Source: Castellaniella denitrificans (GTDB taxonomy: Bacteria > Pseudomonadota > Gammaproteobacteria > Burkholderiales > Burkholderiaceae_B). From it: a DNA stretch of 64,000 nucleotides. Location of the stretch: positions 1-64,000 of the forward strand of contig NZ_JBHSEZ010000006.1 of the NCBI RefSeq assembly GCF_042653765.1. The letters are read 5' to 3'. Numbering within the stretch: the first letter of the stretch is position 1; every line of letters begins with the position of its first letter. The notes below the pieces were generated by a model. It ran no database searches, was not told where the DNA came from, and saw only the letters and a program-made list of their open reading frames with translations. The translations under genes and the position numbers were made by a program. Positions 17,451 through 28,005 of the stretch are shown in pieces.

Positions 17451-18599
17451 ATGACTCGCCCGGATCTTTCCCCTTCCGTCGCCCAGGACGCGCAACGCCT
17501 CGTCCTCAAGGTCGGCTCCTCCCTGGTCACCAACGAGGGCCGGGGCATCGACCTGGAGGCCGTGGCCCAATGGGCCGAGCAGATCGCCGGCCTGCACGCC
17601 TCGGGCCGGCAACTGGTGCTGGTGTCCAGCGGCGCCATCGCCGAGGGCATGGCGCGCCTGGGGTGGCCTCGGCGGCCCAAGCTCATGTCCGAGCTGCAGG
17701 CGGCGGCGGCCGTGGGCCAGATGGGCCTGATCCAGGCCTACGAAGCCGCCTTCGCCCGCCACGGCGTGCGCACCGCCCAGATCCTGCTGACGCACGAGGA
17801 CCTGGCCGACCGGCGCCGCTACCTGAACGCGCGCAGCACGCTCAACACCCTGCTGGCCCTGGGCGTGGTGCCCATCGTCAACGAGAACGACACGGTCGTC
17901 ACCGACGAGATCCGCGTGGGGGACAACGACACCCTGGGCGCCCTGGTGACCAACCTGATCGAAGCCGACGTACTGGTCATCCTGACCGACCAGTCCGGCC
18001 TGTACAGCGCCGATCCGCGCAAGCATCCGGACGCGCGCTTCATCCACCAGGGCCAGGCGGGCGACCCGGCGCTGGAAGCCATGGCGGGCGGCTCGGGCAG
18101 CGCCATCGGTACCGGCGGCATGCTGACCAAGGTCCTGGCCGCCCGGCGCGCCGCCAACAGCGGCGGCCACACCATCATCGCCTCCGGCCGCGAGCCCGAC
18201 GTGCTGCGGCGCCTGGCCTCGGGCGAACCCATCGGCACCGAACTGCGGGCCGTCCTGCCGGTCCGCTCGGCCCGGCAGCGCTGGCTGGCCAACCATCTGC
18301 GCCTGCGCGGACGCGTCACCCTGGACGCCGGCGCCGTGCGCGCGCTGACCCAGGGCCACCGCAGCCTGCTGCCCATCGGCGTGATCGCCGTCGAAGGCGA
18401 TTTCGAACGCGGCGACGTGGTGGCCTGCGTGGACGAGCACGGCGTGGAATGCGGGCGCGGCCTGGTCAACTATTCGTCCGCCGACACGGCGCGCATCCTG
18501 CGCCAGCCCAGCGCCCGCATCGCGGAGATCCTGGGCCACCTGTCCGACCCGGAACTGATCCACCGCGACAACATGGTCGTCGTGCGACCGCGCACCTGA
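17451..18599 (+). CDS. proB: Glutamate 5-kinase
   Basis: 382-residue amino-acid kinase that phosphorylates glutamate in the first step of proline synthesis. L-V-L-K-V-G-S-S-L-V-T starts the kinase domain; V-L-V-S-S-G-A-I-A-E-G and V-N-E-N-D-T-V are active-site segments. A C-terminal PUA domain (about residues 285-375) is present, as in E. coli ProB. It follows obgE by 32 bases. The gene is convergent with the Lrp-type regulator. Confidence 0.96.
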   Translation: MTRPDLSPSVAQDAQRLVLKVGSSLVTNEGRGIDLEAVAQWAEQIAGLHASGRQLVLVSSGAIAEGMARLGWPRRPKLMSELQAAAAVGQMGLIQAYEAAFARHGVRTAQILLTHEDLADRRRYLNARSTLNTLLALGVVPIVNENDTVVTDEIRVGDNDTLGALVTNLIEADVLVILTDQSGLYSADPRKHPDARFIHQGQAGDPALEAMAGGSGSAIGTGGMLTKVLAARRAANSGGHTIIASGREPDVLRRLASGEPIGTELRAVLPVRSARQRWLANHLRLRGRVTLDAGAVRALTQGHRSLLPIGVIAVEGDFERGDVVACVDEHGVECGRGLVNYSSADTARILRQPSARIAEILGHLSDPELIHRDNMVVVRPRT

Positions 18600-18634
18600 G
18601 CCGGGGCAACGCAGCGAGCGGCGGTGCATAGGGC

Positions 18635-19123
18635 CTAGCGCTGCGCCGGGATGAACTGGGTCTCCTTGACCTCCTCCATCACCACGCAGCTCTTGGTCTG
18701 AGTCACGCCCGGCAGGCGCAGCAGGATCTCGCCCAGCAGATTGCGGTACTGGCCGATTTCCTTGATCCGGGCCTTGATCATGTAGTCGAAGTCCCCGGAC
18801 ACCAGGTGGCATTCGAGCACCTGCGGCACGCACAGCACCTCGCGGCGGAAGTCCTCGAAGGTGCGTCCGGACTTGCTGGACATGCTGATTTCCACGAACA
18901 CCAGCAGGCCGGCGTCCAGGGCGGCGGGCGACACCCGCGCGTGATAGCCGGTGATCACGCCGTCGCGCTCCAGGCGGCGCACGCGCTCGATGCAGGGCGT
19001 CACCGTCAGCCCCACCGCGTCGGCCAGCTCGGTCATCGACAGGCGGCCGTTCTGCTGCAGCAGGTCCAGGATGCGGCGGTCGATCTTGTCCAGGGCATGG
19101 ACGGATTCCTTTTGCACGCGCAT
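18635..19123 (-). CDS. Lrp/AsnC-family regulator, probable regulator of dadA
   Basis: 162-residue protein with the canonical N-terminal helix-turn-helix (L-D-K-I-D-R-R-I-L-D-L-L-Q-Q-N-G-R-L) and a C-terminal ligand-binding RAM domain containing G-x-F-D-Y-M-I-K. In other proteobacteria the Lrp-type DadR is divergent from dadA and responds to alanine. The same divergent layout is seen here, so that role is likely but inferred. The ATG at 19121-19123 is seven bases from a CCGGAG site; the nearer upstream ATG is only one base from it. Confidence 0.92.
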   Translation of the reverse strand: MRVQKESVHALDKIDRRILDLLQQNGRLSMTELADAVGLTVTPCIERVRRLERDGVITGYHARVSPAALDAGLLVFVEISMSSKSGRTFEDFRREVLCVPQVLECHLVSGDFDYMIKARIKEIGQYRNLLGEILLRLPGVTQTKSCVVMEEVKETQFIPAQR

Positions 19124-19273
19124 GATCATTCTCCGGAACGGGGAAATCGGCGAAGGCCCGGGTTCGCGCCCGCGCGCGGAAAATCCGCCCGGACGCCCCC
19201 GTGGAACGGGCGCTGTGCGGCGCACCAGGATTTTGTCCTGCGCACCCGCACCGGCCCTCGCCTATACCTGTGT

Positions 19274-19342
19274 GTTTTCATGAAAACTTGATTTTTTCAT
19301 AAAAATTTACCTGGGTACATTGCCTATCATCATGAAAAATTA
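19274..19342. promoter_or_regulatory. AT-rich operator-like repeats between the Lrp regulator and dadA
   Basis: The divergent gap holds a perfect 14-bp palindrome GTTTTCATGAAAAC (19274-19287), a near-palindrome TTTTTCATAAAAA (19293-19305) and a third related copy ATCATGAAAAATTA (19329-19342). The shared core is TTTTCATGAAAA. The spacing and AT-richness fit binding by an Lrp/AsnC protein, probably the divergent regulator. A possible -10 for dadA (TACATT, 19316-19321) lies between the sites. Confidence 0.6.
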
Positions 19343-19360
19343 ATCCACTGAGGATGCATC

Positions 19361-20611
19361 ATGAAGGTTCTGGTTCTAGGGGCGGGCGTCGTGGGCGTCA
19401 CGAGCGCCTATTACCTGGCCCGGCAAGGGCATGAAGTCACCGTGATCGACCGCGAGAATGGCGTGGCGGAGGAAACCAGCTTCGGCAACGCCGGCCAGCT
19501 GTCCTTCGGCTATTCCTCGCCCTGGGCCGCGCCCGGCATTCCGCTGAAGGCGTTCAAATGGCTGTTCACGCCGCACGCGCCGCTGACGATCCGGCCCGAC
19601 GGCAGCCTGTTCCAGCTGCGCTGGATGCTGGACATGTGGCGCAACTGCACGCCGGCCCGATACGCCGCCAACAAGGAACGCATGCTGCGCCTGTCGGCCT
19701 ACAGCCGCCAGTGCCTGCACGCGCTGCAGGCCGACACCGGCATCCAGTTCGAGGGTCGGCGCCAGGGCACGCTGCAGGTCTTCCGCACACAGAAGCAGAT
19801 GGACGATGCCCAGCGCGACGTCCAGGCCCTGAGCGAGGCCGGCGTTGCCCACGAACTGGTCGATGGCGACCGGCTGGCCCAGTACGAGCCCGCGCTGGCC
19901 CAGGTCCGCCACAAGCTGGTCGGGGGCCTGCGCACGCCGGACGACGAGACCGGCGACTGCCGCCTGTTCACCCAGGCCCTGACCCGGCTGGCCGAGGCCG
20001 CGGGCGTACGCTTCCAGTACGGCGAGACCATCCAGTCCCTGCTGACGGCGGGCGACCGCGTCACGGGCGTGCAATGCGCGTCCGGCCCGCAGCGGGCCGA
20101 CGCCTACGTGGTCGCCCTGGGATCCTATTCGCCCCTGCTGCTGCGCGGCCTGGTCGACATCCCCGTCTATCCCATGAAGGGCTATTCCATCACCGTGGAC
20201 ATCGCCGATCCGGAACGGGCACCGGTGTCCACCCTGCTGGACGAGACCTACAAGATCGCCCTGACCCGCTTCGACCAGCGCATCCGCGTCGGCGGCATGG
20301 CCGAGGTCGTGGGCTACGACACGGCCCTGGATCCGCGCCGCCAGCGGACCCTGGAAATGGTGTTGAACGATCTGTTCCCGGGCAGCTACACCCCGGGCGA
20401 CGTGCATTTCTGGACCGGCCTGCGCCCCAAGACCCCCGACAGCACCCCCATCGTCGGCCCCACCCGGCTGGGCAACCTGTTCCTGAACACCGGCCACGGC
20501 ACGCTGGGCTGGACCATGTCCTGCGGCAGCGGCCGGCTGATCGCGGACATCGTGTCCGGCAAGCCGACCGACATCCGTCACGACGACCTGGGCGTCCAGC
20601 GCTACCGCTGA
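19361..20611 (+). CDS. dadA: D-amino acid dehydrogenase, small subunit
   Basis: 416-residue FAD-dependent dehydrogenase that oxidises D-alanine and other D-amino acids at the inner membrane, feeding electrons to the respiratory chain. The FAD-binding G-A-G-V-V-G (7-12) follows M-K-V-L-V-L. The DadA-specific E-T-S-F-G-N-A-G-Q and Y-P-M-K-G-Y-S-I-T segments and the C-terminal G-H-G-T-L-G-W-T motif are present. The length is family-standard. The RBS is GAGG at about 19350. It is probably controlled by the divergent Lrp-type regulator; together they would handle D-alanine use. Confidence 0.96.
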   Translation: MKVLVLGAGVVGVTSAYYLARQGHEVTVIDRENGVAEETSFGNAGQLSFGYSSPWAAPGIPLKAFKWLFTPHAPLTIRPDGSLFQLRWMLDMWRNCTPARYAANKERMLRLSAYSRQCLHALQADTGIQFEGRRQGTLQVFRTQKQMDDAQRDVQALSEAGVAHELVDGDRLAQYEPALAQVRHKLVGGLRTPDDETGDCRLFTQALTRLAEAAGVRFQYGETIQSLLTAGDRVTGVQCASGPQRADAYVVALGSYSPLLLRGLVDIPVYPMKGYSITVDIADPERAPVSTLLDETYKIALTRFDQRIRVGGMAEVVGYDTALDPRRQRTLEMVLNDLFPGSYTPGDVHFWTGLRPKTPDSTPIVGPTRLGNLFLNTGHGTLGWTMSCGSGRLIADIVSGKPTDIRHDDLGVQRYR

Positions 20612-20635
20612 ACGCCCGGGCCGGCGGCAGCCGGA

Positions 20636-21340
20636 TCAGATTTCCCAGACGTAGCCATAGCCGCGCAGGGATTCGATCGGCGGTTCCATGCCGGCCTGCA
20701 AGCCCCGCCAGCGCAGGCGGCTGATGACGCCGCGCGGCTTGGGGTCGTGCGGCCGGCGTCCGTAGGCGTGCCGCCAGCCCTGGAGCAGGGCCTGGTTCAG
20801 CATGGCGTGGCTGGCGACGTGGCCGGGCGCCTCGAACAGGCAGACCAGGATCGCGCGCTCCGAGACCGTCAGGCGCAGCGAAGCCCCGTCGCGATGCCGC
20901 AGGCTCCAGCCCTGGTCCTCCAGGGTCCAGGGCCCGATGCCATGGCGCACCAGGCCCGCCGCGTCCGCGGCATGATCCAGGCGGCGCAGGCGCAAGGTCC
21001 GCAGGACGGCGGCCAGCAGGGCCGGCGAGTCGTCCTGCCGCATGACCCAGTCCACCCCGACCCGCAGCAGCGCCGTCAGCTCGCCCCGGCGCGCGGGACC
21101 CATGACGGCCACCATGTCCAGCGGCAGGCCCATGCCGCGCGCCAGCCGCGCCGTCCTGCAATTGGAGGCCGCGTCCGCCATCAGCAGCACGGCATCGCTG
21201 GACAGCAGGCCGGTCCGGATCGTTTCCCGGTCGGCGTCCTCGATGGACCCGCAGCGCCGCACCTGGCAGCCCAGTGCCCGCAGATACTGCAACTCGGCGT
21301 TGTCGTCCGGCGCCAACGCCCAAACCCGGCGGTCTCGCAT
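20636..21340 (-). CDS. OmpR-type winged-helix regulator with degenerate receiver
   Basis: 234-residue protein. The C-terminal ~100 residues form an OmpR/PhoB-type DNA-binding domain (L-T-V-S-E-R-A-I-L, then I-S-R-L-R-W-R, then I-E-S-L-R-G-Y-G-Y-V-W). The N-terminal ~115 residues have receiver-like strand and helix spacing, with A-P-D-D near the start and L-L-M-A-D in place of the phospho-acceptor strand. The conserved Lys of receivers is absent (W-V-M-R-Q-D where Y-V-x-K-P is expected). No histidine kinase is adjacent. It may be an atypical, phosphorylation-independent regulator. It is divergent from an XRE regulator. Confidence 0.85.
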   Translation of the reverse strand: MRDRRVWALAPDDNAELQYLRALGCQVRRCGSIEDADRETIRTGLLSSDAVLLMADAASNCRTARLARGMGLPLDMVAVMGPARRGELTALLRVGVDWVMRQDDSPALLAAVLRTLRLRRLDHAADAAGLVRHGIGPWTLEDQGWSLRHRDGASLRLTVSERAILVCLFEAPGHVASHAMLNQALLQGWRHAYGRRPHDPKPRGVISRLRWRGLQAGMEPPIESLRGYGYVWEI

Positions 21341-21428
21341 ACATTTCTCCCCCGAATGTCTGCTAAATATTACAAAAGTATTATTTCACGAACACCAACG
21401 TGATTGTCATTTTTAGTCCAATGGGCGG

Positions 21429-21794
21429 GTGGAAACCTTTGCAGAACGGCTCCGGCACGCCCGGCTCCTGCGCGGCCTGTCGCAGGAGACCTTGGCGCGC
21501 GCCTGCGGCCTGTCTCAAAGCGCCATCTCCAGCTACGAGAACGGCACCCGCCAATCGCCGAAAAAGCTGCTGAACCTGGCCCAGGTCCTGGAAGTGGACA
21601 TCTACTGGCTGAGCCGGGGCCTGGGCGACATGACGCCGGCGCCCGGCGCGGCCGGCTCCGTGGGGGAAGGCGCCTGGCCCTTCCCCTCGATCGATCCCCG
21701 GCAATTCTGGACCCTGACCCGCAAGGACCGCCTGGTGGTGGAAAGCGCCGTCGGCGCGCTGATCGACAGCCTGCTGATTTCAGGAAAAAAGTAG
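21429..21794 (+). CDS. XRE-family (Cro/CI-type HTH) regulator
   Basis: 121-residue protein with an HTH_3 domain at about residues 6-60 (R-L-R-H-A-R-L-L-R-G-L-S-Q-E-T-L-A, then L-S-Q-S-A-I-S-S-Y-E-N-G). A short C-terminal region of unknown function follows. The likely start is the GTG at 21429, as no in-frame ATG precedes it; the ribosome-binding site is weak (GGGCGGG). The divergent gap to the OmpR-type regulator is A/T-rich with an imperfect inverted repeat AATATTAC/GTATTATT around 21365-21384. Targets are unknown. It is followed by the thiC riboswitch, which has its own promoter. Confidence 0.85.
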   Translation: METFAERLRHARLLRGLSQETLARACGLSQSAISSYENGTRQSPKKLLNLAQVLEVDIYWLSRGLGDMTPAPGAAGSVGEGAWPFPSIDPRQFWTLTRKDRLVVESAVGALIDSLLISGKK

Positions 21795-21831
21795 GGACGG
21801 CCCGGCGGCGAAAGGCAGGTATACTCCCTTC

Positions 21832-21915
21832 CACGCAGGGGTACTCGCCGGCTTGGCCGGCGTGTTGAGAGAAACCCTTCGTACCAGTACGGATAATGCC
21901 GATGCTGGGAGCGTG
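21832..21915 (+). promoter_or_regulatory. TPP riboswitch upstream of thiC
   Basis: The segment carries the conserved thi-box elements: the GCAGGGGT near the start, TTGAGAGAAACCCTTC, then GTACGGATAATGCCGATGC. The closing helix P1 is formed by CACGC (21832-21836) and GCGTG (21911-21915). A -10-like TATACT (21820-21825) is immediately upstream. Binding of thiamine pyrophosphate should shut off thiC expression; the 113 bases to the TTG start leave room for either a transcriptional or a translational expression platform. Confidence 0.95.
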
Positions 21916-22028
21916 CGCGGTTTCCTCACCGGTTCCATCCATGCCCGGAACCATTCCCTCCGGAACGCGCTTCCCCCCTCCCCGACTCGGCTCCATTTCC
22001 GAATCCTTTTCGAACCTGGAGCTACATC

Positions 22029-23942
<1,914 letters not shown>

Positions 23943-23993
23943 AGGCTGCGCCAGGCGCCGGCCAGCCCGCGGAGACTGGCTGACGCCTCGTCC

Positions 23994-24647
23994 CTATTTC
24001 ACCGCGTACAGGAACAGTTCCACCCGCCGGTTCAGGGCGCGGCCTTCCACGGTGTTGTTGTCGCCCACCGGGTTGGCGGCGCCGCGGCCCTCGGCCGTGA
24101 GCCGGTCGGCGGCCACGCCCTGCCCCGCCAGGTACTGCGTCACCGCGCCGGCCCGGCGCTGGGACAGCGGCACGTTGATGGCGTCGGTGCCGGTGGAATC
24201 GGTGTAGCCGATCGCCTTGGCGCGCAGTTCGGGATGCTGGCTCAGGGCCCGGGCCACGCTGTCCAGGACCGGCAGCAGTTCCGGCTTCAGCACGGCCTTG
24301 TTGGTGTCGAACGAAACGTTGCTGGGGATGTTGACCTTCAGCGTGCCGTCGGGCATCTCGATGACGGCGATCCCCAGGCTGGACGCGCCGGACTTCTCGA
24401 CGTCCTGCTTGACCCCTTTCCAGTTGTAGCCGACGACGCTGCCCACCACGGTGCCGATGCCGGCGCCGATCAGGGCGGCCTGGCTGCTGTCGCCGATCAG
24501 CGCCCCCAGCCCCGCGCCGAGCGCGGCGCCCGCGCCGGCCCCGACCGCCGTGTTCTGGCCCTGGGGCGACATGTTGGCGCAGGCCGTCAAGAGCACCAGG
24601 CTGCCGATCACCGCCGTCCGGGCGGCCCGTTCCGTTGCTGTGCGCAT
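23994..24647 (-). CDS. OmpA-family lipoprotein with glycine-zipper segment
   Basis: 217-residue outer-membrane lipoprotein. A signal peptide ends in the lipobox L-L-T-A-C (Cys23). A glycine/alanine-rich stretch (about 31-70; G-A-G-A-G-A-A-L-G-A-G-L-G) is a glycine-zipper of the type seen in YMGG/SlyB-like proteins. The C-terminal OmpA domain (about 110-215) binds peptidoglycan, with F-D-T-N-K-A and G-Y-T-D-S-T-G and the N-R-R-V-E-L motif. The start at 24645-24647 is supported by an AAGGAG site. It probably helps tether the outer membrane to the wall. Convergent with thiC. Confidence 0.93.
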   Translation of the reverse strand: MRTATERAARTAVIGSLVLLTACANMSPQGQNTAVGAGAGAALGAGLGALIGDSSQAALIGAGIGTVVGSVVGYNWKGVKQDVEKSGASSLGIAVIEMPDGTLKVNIPSNVSFDTNKAVLKPELLPVLDSVARALSQHPELRAKAIGYTDSTGTDAINVPLSQRRAGAVTQYLAGQGVAADRLTAEGRGAANPVGDNNTVEGRALNRRVELFLYAVK

Positions 24648-24843
24648 CGCATTCTCCTTGTTGTGGGGACGTGGACAGCGTAGCAAGAAGCCCCGGCGGC
24701 GGTGTAAGCCGATGCTGCCAAACGAGACAGGAAATTTCCGCCAGGCGGGCGGGCCGGACGGCTGGCATGCGCCGCGGCCAGGCAGGCACTCGCGGGGTGC
24801 CGCCCGGGCGCGGTGATCCGCCCCGGCGGCCGGAACCGCGCGC

Positions 24844-25584
<741 letters not shown>

Positions 25585-25630
25585 GGGCGGAGGCTCCTGC
25601 GGCGGGACCAGGGCCCCGCCGGTACGAAGA

Positions 25631-26725
25631 TTAACGATGCTGCCCCTGATCCAGCTTGCGTTCCAGCGACAGGCTGTAGCGCGAGATCGAGTAGCAGAAG
25701 ATGAAGTAGATGACCGAGATGAACAGGTAGGATTCCGTGCTGAAGCCGCGCCAGACGGCGTCGGACACGGCCGCCTTGGCCGCCTGGGTCAGGTCGAAGA
25801 TGCCGATGATCACCACCAGGGACGTGTCCTTGAACAGGGAGATGAAGATCCCCACCAGCGGCGGGATGACGATCTTCAGCGCCTGCGGCAGGATGATCTT
25901 GCGCATCTGCTGCCAGTAGCCCAGGCCCAGGGAATCGGCGCCCTCGTACTGGCCCTTGGGGATGGCCTGCAGGCCGCCGCGCACGGTCTCGGCCACGTAG
26001 GCCGCCGCGAACAGGATGATGGCGATCTGAGCGCGCAGCAGCTTGTCGATGGAGAAGCCTTCCGGCAGGAACAGCGGCAGCATCACCGAGGACATGAACA
26101 GCAGGCTGACCAGGGGCACCCCGCGGATCAGCTCGATGTAGACCACGCATACGGCCTTGACGCCCGGCATGTGCGAGCGCCGTCCCAGGGCGAGCAGCAG
26201 CCCGAAGGGAAAGGCGAAGGCGATGCCGAAGGTCGACAGGATCAGGGTCAGCGGCAGGCCGCCCCACTTGGCGTTTTCCACGTAGGTCAGGCCCAGAATC
26301 CCGCCCCACATCAGCACGCCGACCGCCACCAGGGCGACCACCCACATCAGCCCCAGGAACGGCTTCCAGAACCAGCGGATGCAGCTGCAGACGATCGTCG
26401 CGATCAGGATCAGGGAGGCCAGCAGGGGGCGCCATTGCTCGTCGTAGGGATAGATGCCGAAGAGGATCAGGCGGTGCTTTTCACGCACGAAGGCCCAGCA
26501 GTAGCCGCCGGTTTCCCGGCACTGGGCCGCCGTCGTGGCGGCGAAGTCGGGCTTCACGAACAGGTAGTCGATCAGGGCCGGAATCGCCAGCAGCAGGACC
26601 CAAAGGGCCAGGATCGTCAGGATCGCGTTCAGCGGCGAGGAAAACAGCCGGCTGCGCAGCCAGCCGAGCACGCCCATGTCGGCGCGCGGCGGCAGGCGAT
26701 CGGTGCCAGGGAGTGTGCGGTCCAT
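25631..26725 (-). CDS. aapM: Amino-acid ABC transporter permease (AapM-like)
   Basis: 364-residue inner-membrane permease, longer than typical HisM-type permeases because of an N-terminal extension with extra helices, which is the AapM pattern. Multiple transmembrane helices and the EAA-loop (A-K-G-Q-Y-E-G-A-D-S-L-G-L-G-Y-W) are visible. It forms the channel together with AapQ. The ATG (26723-26725) directly abuts the stop codon of the preceding aapQ gene, which points to coupled translation. Confidence 0.93.
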   Translation of the reverse strand: MDRTLPGTDRLPPRADMGVLGWLRSRLFSSPLNAILTILALWVLLLAIPALIDYLFVKPDFAATTAAQCRETGGYCWAFVREKHRLILFGIYPYDEQWRPLLASLILIATIVCSCIRWFWKPFLGLMWVVALVAVGVLMWGGILGLTYVENAKWGGLPLTLILSTFGIAFAFPFGLLLALGRRSHMPGVKAVCVVYIELIRGVPLVSLLFMSSVMLPLFLPEGFSIDKLLRAQIAIILFAAAYVAETVRGGLQAIPKGQYEGADSLGLGYWQQMRKIILPQALKIVIPPLVGIFISLFKDTSLVVIIGIFDLTQAAKAAVSDAVWRGFSTESYLFISVIYFIFCYSISRYSLSLERKLDQGQHR

Positions 26726-27913
26726 CTATCGCTCCACCAGCGCGATGCGCTTGTTGTACCAGTTCATGAAGATCGAGATCGACAGGCTGACCACCAGATA
26801 GGCCGCCATGATGATCATGATGCCCTCGATGGCCTGCCCGGTCTGGTTCAGGATGGTGTTGGTGACGGCCACGATGTCGGGATAGCCGATGGCCACGGCC
26901 AGGGAACTGTTCTTCGTCAGGTTCAGGTACTGGCTGGTCATGGGCGGGATGATGACCCGCATGGCCTGGGGCAGGACCACCAGCCGCAGGGTGCGCGCCC
27001 GCGACAGGCCGATCGAGGAGGCGGCTTCCCACTGGCCCTGGTTGACGGCCTGGATGCCGGAACGTACGACCTCGCCCACGAAGGCCGAGGTGTAGGTCAC
27101 CAGCCCCAGCAGCAGCGCCGAGAATTCCGGCGACATGTTCAGGCCGCCCTGGAAGTTGAAGCCCTTGAGCTCGGGCCGGTCCAGTTCAAGGGAACCGCCG
27201 CTGACCCAGAAAGCCAGCAGGGGCACCACGACCAGCAGGCCCAGGGCGGCCCGCCCCAGGGGAAAGATCTTGCCGGTGGCGTCCTGGTGGCGGCGCGCCC
27301 AATGGGCCAGCAGCACGCTCAGCACGATGGCCAGCGCCAGCCCGCCGAAGATCCAGTCCATGGCGTCGCCCTTGAACCAGGGGATCTTCAGGCCACGGTT
27401 GGAGATGAAGACGTCCGGCAAGGGCTGCAGCGCCTGCCGGGGACCGGGCATGATCTCGGTGATGAGGGCATACCAGAAGAACAGCTGCAGCAGCAGCGGG
27501 ATGTTGCGCATGACCTCGATGTAGAGGCCGGCCAGGCGCGAGATCAGCCAGTTCTTCGACAGGCGGCTGATGCCCAGCAGCGTGCCGAACAGGGTGGCGG
27601 CGATCACCCCGATCACGGAGACCTTGAGGGTGTTCAGCAGGCCGACCACGACCGCGTGGCCATAGGTGTCCGCGGGGGAATATTCCACCATCGATTCGCC
27701 GATGGCGAAACCGGCTTCCTCGTGCAGGAAGGCGAAGCCGGTGGAGATGTTGCGCGCCGCCAGGTTGTGCAGCGTGTTGGAAGCCAGGTACCACACGCCC
27801 AGGGCGACGAGGCCCAGGATCAGGACCTGGTAGATCAGCGCGCGCGTGGCCGGATCGTTCCAGGACCAGCGCCTGCGTGGCGCCCTGGGTGCGCGATGTG
27901 TTGTTTGAGTCAT
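26726..27913 (-). CDS. aapQ: Amino-acid ABC transporter permease (AapQ-like)
   Basis: 395-residue permease partner of AapM. Several hydrophobic helices, an N-terminal extension and a long periplasmic loop (about residues 70-110 and 135-170) match the AapQ type. The EAA loop (N-Q-G-Q-W-E-A-A-S-S-I-G-L-S-R) is close to the C-terminal third. It lies between the binding protein and aapM; the gap to the binding protein contains a strong hairpin. Confidence 0.93.
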   Translation of the reverse strand: MTQTTHRAPRAPRRRWSWNDPATRALIYQVLILGLVALGVWYLASNTLHNLAARNISTGFAFLHEEAGFAIGESMVEYSPADTYGHAVVVGLLNTLKVSVIGVIAATLFGTLLGISRLSKNWLISRLAGLYIEVMRNIPLLLQLFFWYALITEIMPGPRQALQPLPDVFISNRGLKIPWFKGDAMDWIFGGLALAIVLSVLLAHWARRHQDATGKIFPLGRAALGLLVVVPLLAFWVSGGSLELDRPELKGFNFQGGLNMSPEFSALLLGLVTYTSAFVGEVVRSGIQAVNQGQWEAASSIGLSRARTLRLVVLPQAMRVIIPPMTSQYLNLTKNSSLAVAIGYPDIVAVTNTILNQTGQAIEGIMIIMAAYLVVSLSISIFMNWYNKRIALVER

Positions 27914-27952
27914 AGGATGCGGGCGGTGAAGGCGGCGGCCGCCGCCGGAACC

Positions 27953-27979
27953 CGGCCGCCGGGAGAACCCCGGCGGCCG
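27953..27979 (-). other. Stable hairpin between aapJ and aapQ
   Basis: CGGCCGCCGGG (27953-27963) and CCCGGCGGCCG (27969-27979) form an 11-bp stem with a five-base loop. There is no downstream U-run on the minus strand, so it is not a classical terminator. In binding-protein operons such structures often stabilise the upstream message, raising expression of the binding protein over the permeases. The role here is inferred. Confidence 0.6.
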
Positions 27980-28005
27980 AAAGGACCGAAGACCGGATCA
28001 GGCGA

